A stretch of DNA of 64,000 bases from Nemertoderma westbladi (lineage: Eukaryota; Xenacoelomorpha; Nemertodermatida; Nemertodermatidae), in contig JAUCBJ010008361.1 in the NCBI GenBank assembly GCA_032718475.1, positions 1 through 64,000 on the forward strand, in the 5' to 3' direction. The notes under the pieces were generated by a model. It worked only from the letters and a program-made list of their open reading frames with translations. It was not told where the DNA came from and did not search any database. Shown here in pieces: positions 54,975 through 64,000 of the stretch (the stretch's first letter is position 1; every line of letters begins with the position of its first letter). Both the position numbers and the translations under genes were made by a program.

Positions 54975-56193
54975 TGTAAAAGCTTTTGTGGGATAACTGA
55001 TACGTTTGCCTTTGCTGGCCAGTTCCCCCCCAGTCGCTAGAATACTCTCAAAGGGATTTATAACTAAAATAGTGCAAGCTACCAGCTTATTGGCTGATGT
55101 GCTGTACGGAGATATCTGGGCTCAGTTTAATCGGCCAACTAGCTTAGAGAGGTTGCCTTAGCCTTGCTGTTCGTGTCAGCCAATAGAATTTGCGTAGGCG
55201 TTGATTTCGACCTATCCCAGCGCTACTGAACTGAATTTCCTATCTCACTGCTCATCCTCTGTGTTGAACGGGGCTTCGTGGAATAAGAGTTTTTGGTATA
55301 CTCGTATAGTAGTAGTAGTTATATGATTTTATATGATTCTGTTGTTGTGTTCCCATTTTTCGCCATAACACCGGCTTTTTGGGAAGAACTCTAGTAAAAC
55401 TGCTTAAATTATCGAAAGTATAAACTGTTACCTAATTAATCAAACCTAACTCCCGAATCACCGAATCTTAACATACTCACTTAATTTAACTGCATTAATC
55501 ATATTGTTTGTACTGTTATTTTACTGTCAGTTATTAATTGTACCTATTTGTTGATGGAAATATTGCTCTTTGGATAATACGGATAAATCACCCAAATTCC
55601 CAATTTTCTTGATACACTACAGGTTAGAGAGGCGGGCTATATATAACAATTGCGATTTATATTAATGTGGTGTGTATTGAATCTAATGTTATTTAGCAGA
55701 CCCTACATGAGTCAATTGCTGCTCTCTTTATGTGTGATCAAATATACTGACGGTCGGCAGAATAGTGTGTATGATTGTGATTGGTAACAAAGTATTTCCT
55801 AAAGAATACGCTTTATACTTTAATCATAAGCAGTATCGTTGCGTTTAGTATAAGTCCTAGTTCTGTTTAAATAGATAGAGCGCCACGTCCTAAAGGAACT
55901 GTTAATATTTCCCGAAAGCCAATAATATCTGTCAGGAATTAATTATTAACGATCTATCGAATAATACAGTAAGTTTACGCTGCAACCTTACACTGCAATA
56001 ATAAAATTTAAGCATCCGAATTCAGCCTCCCGGGTGTAGATCCATCGGGTGAATGATCGCGCAAGGGCTGACTTCGGCTAATGTTTTGTGTATTAGCATA
56101 AATTGTTGTCGTATGCTAAAGGTGTTTTAATTAACTAAAAGACACATAAATTTTGGCAGGTTAAACTGCTAAAGGTCTTCAAAAGCGCGAACA
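54975..56193 (+). repeat. BEL-A copy 2, 3' LTR
   Basis: It is 1219 bp, TG..CA, preceded by CTGGGAGCGG. AATAAA lies at 56000-56005. The target duplication CAACT follows, and the LINE frame resumes. Confidence 0.92.
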
Positions 56194-56198
56194 CAACT

Positions 56199-57231
56199 TT
56201 TGACGAGTTTCCTGTCTTATTGGTCAAATTAGCTGCCCACAGCCTTGCCCCTCACCTAACTTATCTCATTAACCTTTCAATTAAAAATGGATTCTACCCA
56301 GATGCTCTAAAAAAGGCTAAAATAATACCAGTTTTCAAATCCGGAGATCCAACCGATAAAAACAATTACCGCCCGATATCAATATTACCCTTATTCACAA
56401 AGATATATGAACGTGTAGTCAATTCCCAATTACTGACCTTCTTAAACAAATACGACCTGTTATCACCATGTCAACACGGATTTCGTAAACACATAACGAC
56501 AACGGACGCTATTCTTACTGTTACGGAACAACTACAGGAAACACTTGACAACGGTAGCTCTGCATGTTTAATATCAGTAGACTTAAAGAAAGCCTTCGAC
56601 ACCCTACCACATGACATACTACTGAAAAAATTAGATTGTTACGGGATACGGGGACTTCCATTGCAACTTATAGGCAGCTTCTTACATAACCGCTCTCATA
56701 TTGTCTCTATTGATGGTATTACCTCAGAACCAGCTTTGGCCCCTTGCGGTACCCCACAGGGGGCTATATTGTCCCATTTTGTTTCTTATGTACATAAACG
56801 ACTTACCGCTCTGCACAAAACTTTTCACCACACTCTTTGCAGACGACACAACTTTACTCTATTGCCATAGCAATACTGACACACTAATCTCGACAGTCAA
56901 TACGGAACTCTCTAAATTAGACAATTGGCTCATTGACAATAAATTATCCCTAAACCTTAAAAAAACTGAATATATAATCTTTAACAACTCTAGGAACTAT
57001 ATAACACCCAACATCACTATACGATCCACTAATCTTACGGAAACTACCGCCACTAAGTTTTTAGGTATATATATTGATAATAAAATTAACTGGTCGACTC
57101 ATTGTGAATACATACTCTCTAAAATATCCAAATTATCTGGTATTTTCTTCAAATTGCGACACATTTTACCTCTACACATTATGAGAACCCTGTACTTTGC
57201 ACTAGTTCACCCTCACATACTGTACGGAATT
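56199..57231 (+). pseudogene. CR1-like LINE ORF2, part 2 (reverse transcriptase), one frameshift
   Basis: It continues part 1 in frame once the 11.96-kb insertion and one CAACT are discounted. Motifs: KAKIIPVFKSGDPTDKNNYR, RPISILPLFTKIYERVV, QHGFRKHITTTDAI, LISVDLKKAFDTLPHDILL and the APCGTPQGAIL turn. A one-base shift occurs at about 56772; the next frame carries FLMYINDLP and the FADD box (56834-56845), then LSLNLKKTEYIIF. It is cut at 57231 by a TTAA element, beyond which ORF2 resumes at 58498. Confidence 0.85.
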
Positions 57232-57235
57232 TTAA

Positions 57236-58493
57236 CCCTATTACCACTGGGGTGTTTTGACCATTAGCACCACTGGGGGGGGGGGGCCGATTCGGCCCAC
57301 CCACTATATTTTTGTAGTCGTCCAATGAAATCCTACAAAATTTGGGCTGTTGGTGAAACAACTATAGATGAACACTACCAAACCTTAAAAAATTTAAATT
57401 TCATAAGCAGGGTCTCATAATTTTGATGAAAAATAAACGTAGTCCCAGGACAAAATTACAAAATTTTTCGTTTTCTAAAAACTGATAGTGTGGCAGTGTT
57501 GGCTAGATTTAGTAGGTTTTTCAAGACGCTGAATCGAATGTGATTATATTCCACTTCCAAAAATTGAAGTGGATGCTATTTTTCGTGCACCTAAGAAGTG
57601 GGCGTGGCACTTCAAATTTTGAAAAATTAGATATTCAGAAAATGCCCCTAATTTTTTTATTTCAACGCATCTTTATGGGTTTTCTGGGCCGCTGAATCGA
57701 TTGAAAGTAATATAGAAGCCTGAAGACTGAGTGGTTCGCCATTTTTGGTGCACCAAAATTAGGGCGTGGCACTTCAAATTTTGAAAAATACGAGATTCGG
57801 AAAATAAACCAAAATTGAAAATTTAACGAATTTATATAGGTTTTCCAGACCGCTGAATCGATTGAAAGTAATATAGAAGCCTGAAGACTTAGATGTTAGC
57901 CATTTTTTGAAATCAAAACTTTAGTGTTTTTTCCGAATAAAGTAATTTTGAAAATTTGAAGTGCCACGCCCTAATTTTGGTGCACCAAAAATGGCGAACC
58001 ACTAAGTCTTCAGGCTTCTATATTACTTTCAATCGATTCAGCGCTCCAGAAAACCTATAAAAATGCTTTGCAAATCAAAACTTTAGTGTATTTTCCGAAT
58101 CTCGTATTTTTCAAAATTTGAAGTGCCACGCCCTAATTTTGGTGCACCAAAAATGGCGAACCACTACACTTACATACTTGTATAGAACATTAGAGTGATC
58201 CAAACCAATAAAAATAAATAAAAATAGCCCAAACATAAATAATTACTAAATCACGAATGACTTTGTAAAATTCGAAAATTTCAAAAAATTTGGTGCTGGA
58301 GACCAAATTTTGAGGTGGTACCCACATCGAAAAGTAGAAATCCAATTGCAACGGCGTTTTTTGCAAAAGATGCGGCATTAAATTTGGCTAATTCTCACAA
58401 AAAAATGGGCCGGTACGTAATGTGGTTGCATAGTTACAGCAACTAAAAACTAGGAAGGGGCCGATTCGGCCCCCCCCCCCAGTGCTAATAGGG
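57236..58493. mobile_element. TTAA-flanked piggyBac-like non-autonomous element
   Basis: It starts CCCTATTACCACTGGGG and ends CCCCAGTGCTAATAGGG between TTAA copies (57232-57235 and 58494-58497). Both ends also carry GGGCCGATTCGGCCC-type palindromes beside G/C runs. No transposase is present. The interior (about 57590-58165) is a large imperfect hairpin: GTGGCACTTCAAATTTTG occurs directly at 57605 and 57767 and inverted near 57950 and 58110. Precise removal with one TTAA restores the LINE frame. Confidence 0.8.
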
Positions 58494-58497
58494 TTAA

Positions 58498-59078
58498 TGT
58501 GGGGAAATAGCTACAACTATAACACGTCGAAAATAAAAGTAAAAATAAATAAGATAATCAGAGCAATAACATTTAGCCATTACCAAGCGCATGCAGCACC
58601 TATTTATAAATCTCTACAAATCCTCCCACTAGAAAAATTATTTGACCTAGAAGTAGCTAAATTTATGTACGACATTAACAAACATAAGAAAACTGAAACC
58701 ATGCAAAAAATATTCCGTCACACAAGTACAATACACAAATATTCCACGCGCTCTGCTTCTACACAAAAGTTCTTTGTCCCTCGTGTCCGCTTACAACTTT
58801 CCCAAAATTCTATAAAATATACAGGACCTAAAATTTGGAATGATTTACCCTTAGAACTTAAAAACTCACTATCTAAAAATGCCCTAGCAAATAAATTAAA
58901 AAACGTTTTCTTGATACCTTGTCTTGAAGCTGACGGTAAAGATTCCACAAATAAATTATCCACTTTGCGACTTAGGCATACTGTCCATACTCAAGTTAGA
59001 CCTATACTGTATTTATCTATGTTTGACCTATATACAATAAAACATCTCCAATATATCCAATGTGCAGTATATTCCTGA
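58498..59078 (+). pseudogene. CR1-like LINE ORF2, part 3 (C-terminus)
   Basis: The frame resumes right after the TTAA element with MWGNSYNYNTSKIKVKIN and ends at a stop at 59076-59078. It contains the usual CR1-type C-terminal segment KYTGPKIWNDLPLELKNS. The 3' UTR is short and is followed by a C run at ~59143-59158. Confidence 0.85.
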
Positions 59079-59140
59079 TGGGTCCCACTAGCTAGCAACT
59101 GTTTCATAAACATGTTTTTTACATTCCGAGCACCTAAATT

Positions 59141-59458
59141 ACACCCCCCCCCCCCCCCGCCTCTCCTGATCAGTCCACTAAACCTTTCACAGTCATGCAC
59201 CAGTGGAAATCTATACTAGCTTTGCTACAACTGACCACTGGCTGCACCCCAACACCCCACGGCTACGGCATATTATCATTAGGCCTATCATATCACCCAC
59301 ATTCATGAATAAATACTGAATTAAACATTTTATGGTGACCTTTGGTGTTGGGTTTTTGCAATATACTGTATAACGATATCGAAAGGTGAACTTCCGAAAT
59401 TAAAGGCCCGGGCCTATCCCGGATTGAAATTGAAATTGAAATTGAAATTGAACGGAGC
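59141..59458. other. Gene-free stretch ending in (ATTGAA)n
   Basis: It has a C run, unremarkable sequence, and a short ATTGAA tandem at 59423-59451. No gene was recognised. Confidence 0.4.
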
Positions 59459-59705
59459 AGGACAATGCTTTCGCCGTGAGGACCAGCCAGTGCATAATCG
59501 TGTTCTTTGGCAGCCTCATGGAGTGAATAAACATGGTGGATAGCCCATGACTTTCTTGAGACGTTTCTTAAAGAACACTGGTCTTGAAGATGCGGATGAT
59601 CTAGCAAATGTCATGGGTGATAGGGAGTTGTGGCGGCGCAATTTTGTCGACAAGCCGGCACAGCATTCTTAAAAATGCAGCTGCAATGCAGCATGCCGAT
59701 CCTAT
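59459..59705 (+). repeat. RTE-like LINE 3' end fragment
   Basis: It is nearly identical to 37307-37553 (HCFRREDQPVHN to GCATGCCGATCC) and 5'-truncated. It ends in CCTATCC rather than a clean (TAG)n tail. Confidence 0.85.
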
Positions 59706-62261
59706 CCTAGGTGGTGACAAATTGTTATTAACTGCAATTTCGTACTAAGCAGTGCACAGTACAGCAGTACCGTACCGGTAGGCCTATTTCATTACTTCCG
59801 AGTCTCTATCGGATCACCAATTCAATGTGTTTTATCTTTTCAATTTCGTAAAAAATAGACGAGTGTTACTTTCTTGCATACGTTAAATACGTTAAATGTC
59901 TACGTTAAATAGAGTTCATGATTCTCGACAAGCAACCAAAATTTCTGCTCTGGAAAATGAGGCGTTCTGGAGAAATTAAACATTTTCTAAAAACCACATA
60001 ATCTGTTGTAGCTGACGTCAGACTGAATGAATTTTCACCAAACTTTATACAAATTTTCTAAACTTTCCCTCTACTACTGTACTTGCCTACTAAGTTTGGT
60101 TCAATTCCGAACCAGCGATGCCGAGAAATTCGCGTTCAAACATTTACCAGACAGACGGACGGACGTACGGACAAACGGACAGACATGCCCCATTGGGGCC
60201 TATATGAACCGTATGCCAAGGCTCAACGACTACGTGTCTCGGCCAACAGTAATTTACCATATTACTCAGACATTGGACTGACAGGAAATTCAATAAACTA
60301 TAATAATCATAATCATAAACGACTTGTCCTACAGGTACGGTAGATGAAACACAACATGAAACACTAGAATGATATCTATAATGATAATATTGTGTTTTAA
60401 CAGTCATTTTGTGATAGTTAGTTGGTTGTTTATTGACAAAATAGCAACAATCAGTGCAAAAATAGTCAACAATAAAGTAACACAATATAGTGGAGCAGAA
60501 ATTGTCCATAATACATTTATAATATTAATAATAATAGATACAATATTTCTAATATTAATAGATACAATATTTAAAATATTAATAGATACAATATTAATAA
60601 TATTAATAGATACAATATTTAAAATATTAATAGATACAATATTAATAATTGTTACGATATATGGCATTGTGCTCAAAACAGCCCATTATACAATATAAAA
60701 TAAAATAAGTTAGATAAGTGTGTTTGCAATGCAATCGCAGTATAATTAGATACGGTAAAAAAACCTACAAGTTTGGTTTATATTCATTTCATTTTATACA
60801 GTATGTAGCATTTAGTACATATATACTGTATATTATAATAAAACCGCAGTGTATTTAATTACGGTGGCAAAAACCTATAATTCTAGTATAGATATTTGCC
60901 GTTATATAGTATCTACCAAATCTACCTAATAATTGTGCTAAAATCGCTTGTATTTCTGTATTAATCAATACAGTAATTGTGTTTAATTTACGTTAAAATA
61001 CGTTTTTAATTATTGTCAAATTAAGTTAGGACAAATTTCGATTTCCTGCTCGCTAATTGGACGAACATCCAGCTGGACATCGTATGATCATGTGATTGTT
61101 AATAGGATTGCGTCATTATAGGCCGCCATCTTTAATTTCCGTTAAATCGAGTTTTTGCAGTGCCGGAACTTTACTGTTTTTCTGCTCTACAATGTGACTT
61201 TGATAATTGATTACTGGTGCTGATTACTGATTATGATTATTCTGATTGATTAAAAACTGCTAAAATGTGATTTGTTTCTAACCTTTACTTCTCTACTCTC
61301 AACTGTCAGAATGTTGCATGCAATTTACGCTTGTGCGGTAACAGCTTACTTTAGCATGTTGGGCTGAGGGATACAGTGCGGGAGCGTCAGTAGGTGAATC
61401 AGTAGGTGACCTGGATGTTTCACGCCAAATGTGGCACGCTAATGTGATATCTTTATTGAGCTAATGTTACACGCTAATGTGATACGCTAATGTGGCTAAT
61501 GTAATACTGGTACGCTAATTCGGCATGCTAATTTGGCATACTAATGCGTTACGGCAGGCATGATTCTTGTATTGTTGGGCGAATGTTTGGCTATTTGTTG
61601 TGATGTTTTAGATAGGCGCTATATTCTTGACTGTTTTCTATTTATAAATAAAATGCTTGCTTGAATTACAGTTTGGGTAAGTAATACAGTATTTAGGCTA
61701 AATCTAGTGTAACCCAGTAGCGTAACTAGTTTGTTACAATTCTGGAATAAAACTAATTTTGGTAGTTAGTGATCCTGTATGTTTAAATAAATCTAGTTCC
61801 TACAAATATTTAGGGTGAATAAAATTAGTATGCAGCATAGTGGAGAGCATAGTGCAGCATAGTGCATCATAGTGGAGAGTAGTTTAGTTTGTTTACGTAT
61901 AGGAATTATTTAAACTGATCTACGCTATGCGGTTATCTTAAAAGGGGTGGGTTCGCCAGTTCTACAATTAGCCGAAAGTGTCACAGGCAGTGGAATTGCT
62001 GATTACAGTCAGCTCCAGGCAGGCATAAGAGTACTTTGGTCCAAACCCGATACTTGTCCGTTTGTAAAATATTAAATATTCTCCGAAACAACACTCGATT
62101 GTCTAGTGAATTGCACCCTTCTCTACGAATGGTGAACAGACTGAGTGCTAAGTCACCTGCACTCATTTTCGTGGCTTAGGAAGTCAGAACCGGAGTCAAT
62201 GTTTTGGTTGATTTAGATTCGGCTTGCTTTTGCTTGATTAGCTTGATATGTGATAGCTTGT
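59706..62261. other. Intergenic or intronic sequence, no gene seen
   Basis: It contains an ACGGACGGACG-type run at 60150-60185, the 24-bp array at 60530-60655, degenerate ACGCTAATGTG repeats at 61435-61555, and GCATAGTGGAGA repeats at 61830-61880. An ATG frame of 61 codons on the minus strand at 61981-62166 has no recognised family and is not called. Confidence 0.4.
60530..60655. repeat. 24-bp AT-rich tandem array (first locus)
   Basis: Units are of the type AATATTAATAGATACAATAT followed by TTAA or TAAT, about five copies. The same unit recurs at 63048-63178. Confidence 0.8.
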
Positions 62262-62265
62262 TTAA

Positions 62266-62980
62266 GGGGGGGGTACACCATTTTCGGACTACTCTTCGAT
62301 TTATCACTCTCAGCGTTTCAAAATTGTTTGGTTTTGGCTATAATTTGGAATATAAGTGCCTAAGATGCTATTCTACATGACAGGTTAGAAAATTTTTATT
62401 TTTCGCTATTTAATATTAGTTAATACTAGTTAACAACCAAAAAAACTTGGTTGCGCTTAAAACCCTAAGGCTTTTTCAGTTTTGAATCTAATCACATGAA
62501 AGTTTTTTTATATGATAGATCAAAGATGGGGCAACATAACTATCAGGCGAAATTTTGTGAAAATAATTCTGCACCGCTAGGTGGCGCTGCAAATTTATGC
62601 CTAATTTTCAGGTTTGTTATAAATCGTATTAAATTTTATTAACAAATAATTTCGAAAAGTTGTCTGATACTTTTATGCAGGGTGGCTATGTAAACACCCA
62701 CAGATAGTTTCAGACTAATTGCTCAAAAATTGTAGAAGTAGTAGGGTTTTGAAGTTGACAATTTCATAAAAAAAATATTTGGAGATAATCGACCTTTCAT
62801 TATACATAGTAATAGTAATTTCAATAGGAATCCCTAAATGGAAATTGTTATAACTTAAAAACTAAAAGAGCTATTAAATAGCGGTTTTCAGATTTGGAAA
62901 CACCATTCAATGGTGCATTATAATAGATCATAAAAAAAATTTCGACATATTTTTGACCAAAATGGTGTACCCCCCCCCCC
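62266..62980. mobile_element. Complete TTAA MITE (reference copy for the arm MITEs)
   Basis: TTAA duplications lie at 62262-62265 and 62981-62984. The ends are GGGGGGGGTACACCATTTT and its reverse complement. It is 715 bp and non-coding. It contains CCGCTAGGTGGCGC at 62574-62587. TTAA targeting points to piggyBac or Kolobok; the G-run ends do not decide between them. Confidence 0.8.
62574..62587 (+). promoter_or_regulatory. CTCF-like motif in complete MITE
   Basis: CCGCTAGGTGGCGC, embedded in a ~45-bp core that is among the best conserved parts of all three MITE copies. It is a motif match only. Confidence 0.35.
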
Positions 62981-63047
62981 TTAAACCCGTGTGTTCTATT
63001 GGAAAACACAAACATATCAAAAGAATGAAATACTTGGGTATTTTCTT

Positions 63048-63178
63048 TACAATAATATTAATAGATACAATATTATTAATATTAACATATATAATATTAA
63101 TAATATTAATAGATACAATATTAATAATATCAATAGATACAATATTAATAAAATTAATAGATACAATATTAATAGGTT
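63048..63178. repeat. 24-bp AT-rich tandem array (second locus)
   Basis: It has about five units of the same type as 60530-60655, with somewhat more variation. Because the unit is a multiple of three, it stays open on both strands; that does not make it a gene. Confidence 0.8.
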
Positions 63179-63217
63179 AGTGATTAATAAATATATATAT
63201 AAAAAATAATAATTTCT

Positions 63218-63319
63218 TCCAGAAACTTTTATACCAACATTGCCATATCAATTATTAATAATAGCCTTCTGTATTTTACAATACACACATCTAATAATGT
63301 GTAATAATGCTAATACTAC
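63218..63319. repeat. Second copy of the EGF-exon intron segment
   Basis: It matches 40018-40112 and breaks off at AATGCTAATAC, about 14 nt before the place where the splice donor would be. The following sequence (TACGGTGGTGATTTCC) is unrelated and appears to be the start of an inserted element carrying the integrase-like gene. Confidence 0.7.
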
Positions 63320-63339
63320 GGTGGTGATTTCCGGCCATT

Positions 63340-63475
63340 TACTACTTTTTTAGTATTTTTTTCATTTTTTTCGAAACTAAGTATTTTTTTAATTTTTTTC
63401 GAAACTAAGTATTTTTTTCATTTTTTCGAAAGTATTTTTTTCATTTTTTTCGAAAGTATTTTTTTCATTTATTGG
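63340..63475. repeat. TATTTTTTTCATTTTTTTCGAA tandem repeats
   Basis: Four or five degenerate units of 25-33 bp, T-rich, ending about 100 bp before the integrase-like ATG. They may be subterminal repeats of the element carrying that gene. Confidence 0.65.
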
Positions 63476-63578
63476 ATAATGTTTCTTAACTGTTCAATAT
63501 TATTATAATATTATGTGCTGTAATTGTTTTTCTGTATTGAAATGACCCAATGTTAAATAGCTAATTTATATTACTGTA

Positions 63579-64000
63579 ATGGAAGAGGCTTTTCATGACT
63601 ATTTTGATCACGGCTATTCGTATGACGAAATTAGGAAACTTTGCAAGGAAAACCACAATGTGATTGTGTCTACAAGGACAATTCGACGTCACATGCATCG
63701 ACTTAACCTTAGAAAACAATTTAATGTAGGAGATATCCCACATATAGTGGCAGCAATTAAACGCGAACCATCATGTGGCTACCGGCACATGAAGATAATT
63801 ATGTTTAAAAAATATGGGATATTTGCCCGTGAAGAAGTTGTTTATTGCATTCAGCGAGTTATTGATTCTGATGGTGTTAAAAGTCGAATAGGTCATAAAA
63901 CCGTACCTCGGGTGTATCATTCCTTGGGACCAAATTTCCTTCATCATATTGATGGTTGGGATAAATTAAAACCATATGGTTTGGCTGTCCACAGTTCCAT
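63579..64000 (+). CDS. DDE integrase-core protein (partial, cut by window end)
   Basis: It has an ATG at 63579 and is open for 140 codons to the edge. The N-terminal ~55 residues look like a helix-turn-helix (YSYDEIRKLCKENHNVIVST, RTIRRHMHRLNL), followed by a CGYRHMKIIMFKKYG segment and the start of a retroviral-type integrase core, with the first acidic residue in HHIDGWDKLKPYG. This architecture matches a widespread animal protein family with a Pfam rve-type integrase core, found in fishes and many invertebrates and thought to derive from DNA transposons with integrase-like DDE enzymes. The other two catalytic residues lie outside the window. Whether it is a live transposase or a domesticated copy cannot be told here. 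Confidence 0.7.
   Translation, partial: MEEAFHDYFDHGYSYDEIRKLCKENHNVIVSTRTIRRHMHRLNLRKQFNVGDIPHIVAAIKREPSCGYRHMKIIMFKKYGIFAREEVVYCIQRVIDSDGVKSRIGHKTVPRVYHSLGPNFLHHIDGWDKLKPYGLAVHSS

Larger units (their letters stand above)
44235..56193 (+). mobile_element. BEL-A copy 2, complete non-autonomous BEL/Pao retrotransposon
   Basis: This is an 11.96-kb element with LTRs of 1224 and 1219 bp. The only difference I could find is a 5-bp indel (CAGTA near 44903), so it is very young. The target duplication CAACT lies at 44230-44234 and 56194-56198, inside ORF2 of the LINE. It has the same plan as copy 1: leader, Gag-protease ORF with no reverse transcriptase or integrase, conserved block, ORF-X (here almost intact), purine tract. 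It is a separate subfamily, as the LTRs diverge considerably from those of copy 1. Confidence 0.92.
41040..59140 (+). mobile_element. CR1-like LINE, nearly full length, split by two later insertions
   Basis: Without the BEL-A copy 2 and TTAA insertions this is a ~4.9-kb APE-type LINE with ORF1, ORF2 (PHD-like zinc finger, endonuclease, reverse transcriptase) and a short 3' UTR. Its 5' limit is approximate. The ORF2 features (PHD-like finger, VFKSGD..NYRPIS, QHGFRK) put it in the CR1/L2/Daphne/Crack group; the exact clade needs a tree. Confidence 0.8.

Noticed and set aside
61981-62166. 61-codon minus-strand ATG ORF
   Set aside because: No family, no homologous copy in the window, and no splice or polyadenylation context; length is within chance expectation.

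Overview
The window is a repeat-dense piece of a metazoan nuclear genome, most likely a marine invertebrate. The evidence is split genes with GT/AG introns and phase-1 extracellular domain exons (calcium-binding EGF, LamG-like), BEL/Pao and Ty3/gypsy LTR elements, APE-type LINEs, TTAA-flanked DNA elements and long poly-G/poly-C runs. An echinoderm or similar deuterostome would fit, but species cannot be fixed from the sequence. There are no bacterial operons, no CRISPR array and no rRNA.

Host gene. Three minus-strand exons belong to one secreted or membrane-anchored EGF/LamG protein: a cbEGF exon (40127-40270), a LamG-like exon (32629-33312) and a terminal LamG-like exon with stop and AATAAA (19547-20211). 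Every junction is phase 1 and joins G+AT. Most of the rest of the window is transposon packed into the introns and flanks of this gene. A second copy of the intron next to the EGF exon at 63218-63319 suggests further EGF exons beyond the right edge.

Layout. 1-3989: minus-strand BEL/Pao copy (BEL-A copy L: partial gag, leader, 5' LTR). 3990-5254: minus-strand gypsy fragment, the left arm of a large inverted repeat. 5255-18047: complete plus-strand BEL-A copy 1 (TSD CATTA) inserted in that arm. 18053-18960: rest of the left arm, carrying a TTAA MITE. 19547-20211: LamG terminal exon. 20858-25730: minus-strand BEL-B (TSD CTTTG) with pol deleted. 26371-28423: right arm. 27890-30804: plus-strand gypsy RNase H/integrase, split by a TTAA element (28913-30497). 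32629-33312: LamG exon. 35213-37569: RTE/jockey-like LINE. 38500-39937: TIR element with two facing minisatellite arrays. 40127-40270: EGF exon. 41040-59140: CR1-like LINE, split by BEL-A copy 2 (44235-56193, TSD CAACT) and a TTAA element (57236-58493). 59140-64000: LINE scraps, simple repeats, a TTAA MITE and the start of a DDE-integrase gene cut by the window edge.

Main point of interest. BEL-A is a BEL/Pao family whose two full-length copies keep one very long Gag-protease frame (1673 and 1391 codons) but lack the reverse transcriptase, RNase H and integrase cores. Short stubs of the missing pol remain in frame. Both copies have near-identical LTRs and perfect 5-bp target duplications, so they moved recently, presumably with enzymes supplied in trans. 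They also carry a long structured leader, an almost invariant ~160-nt noncoding block after gag-pro, and a separate 3' ORF (ORF-X) with a CCHC zinc knuckle and a basic tail.
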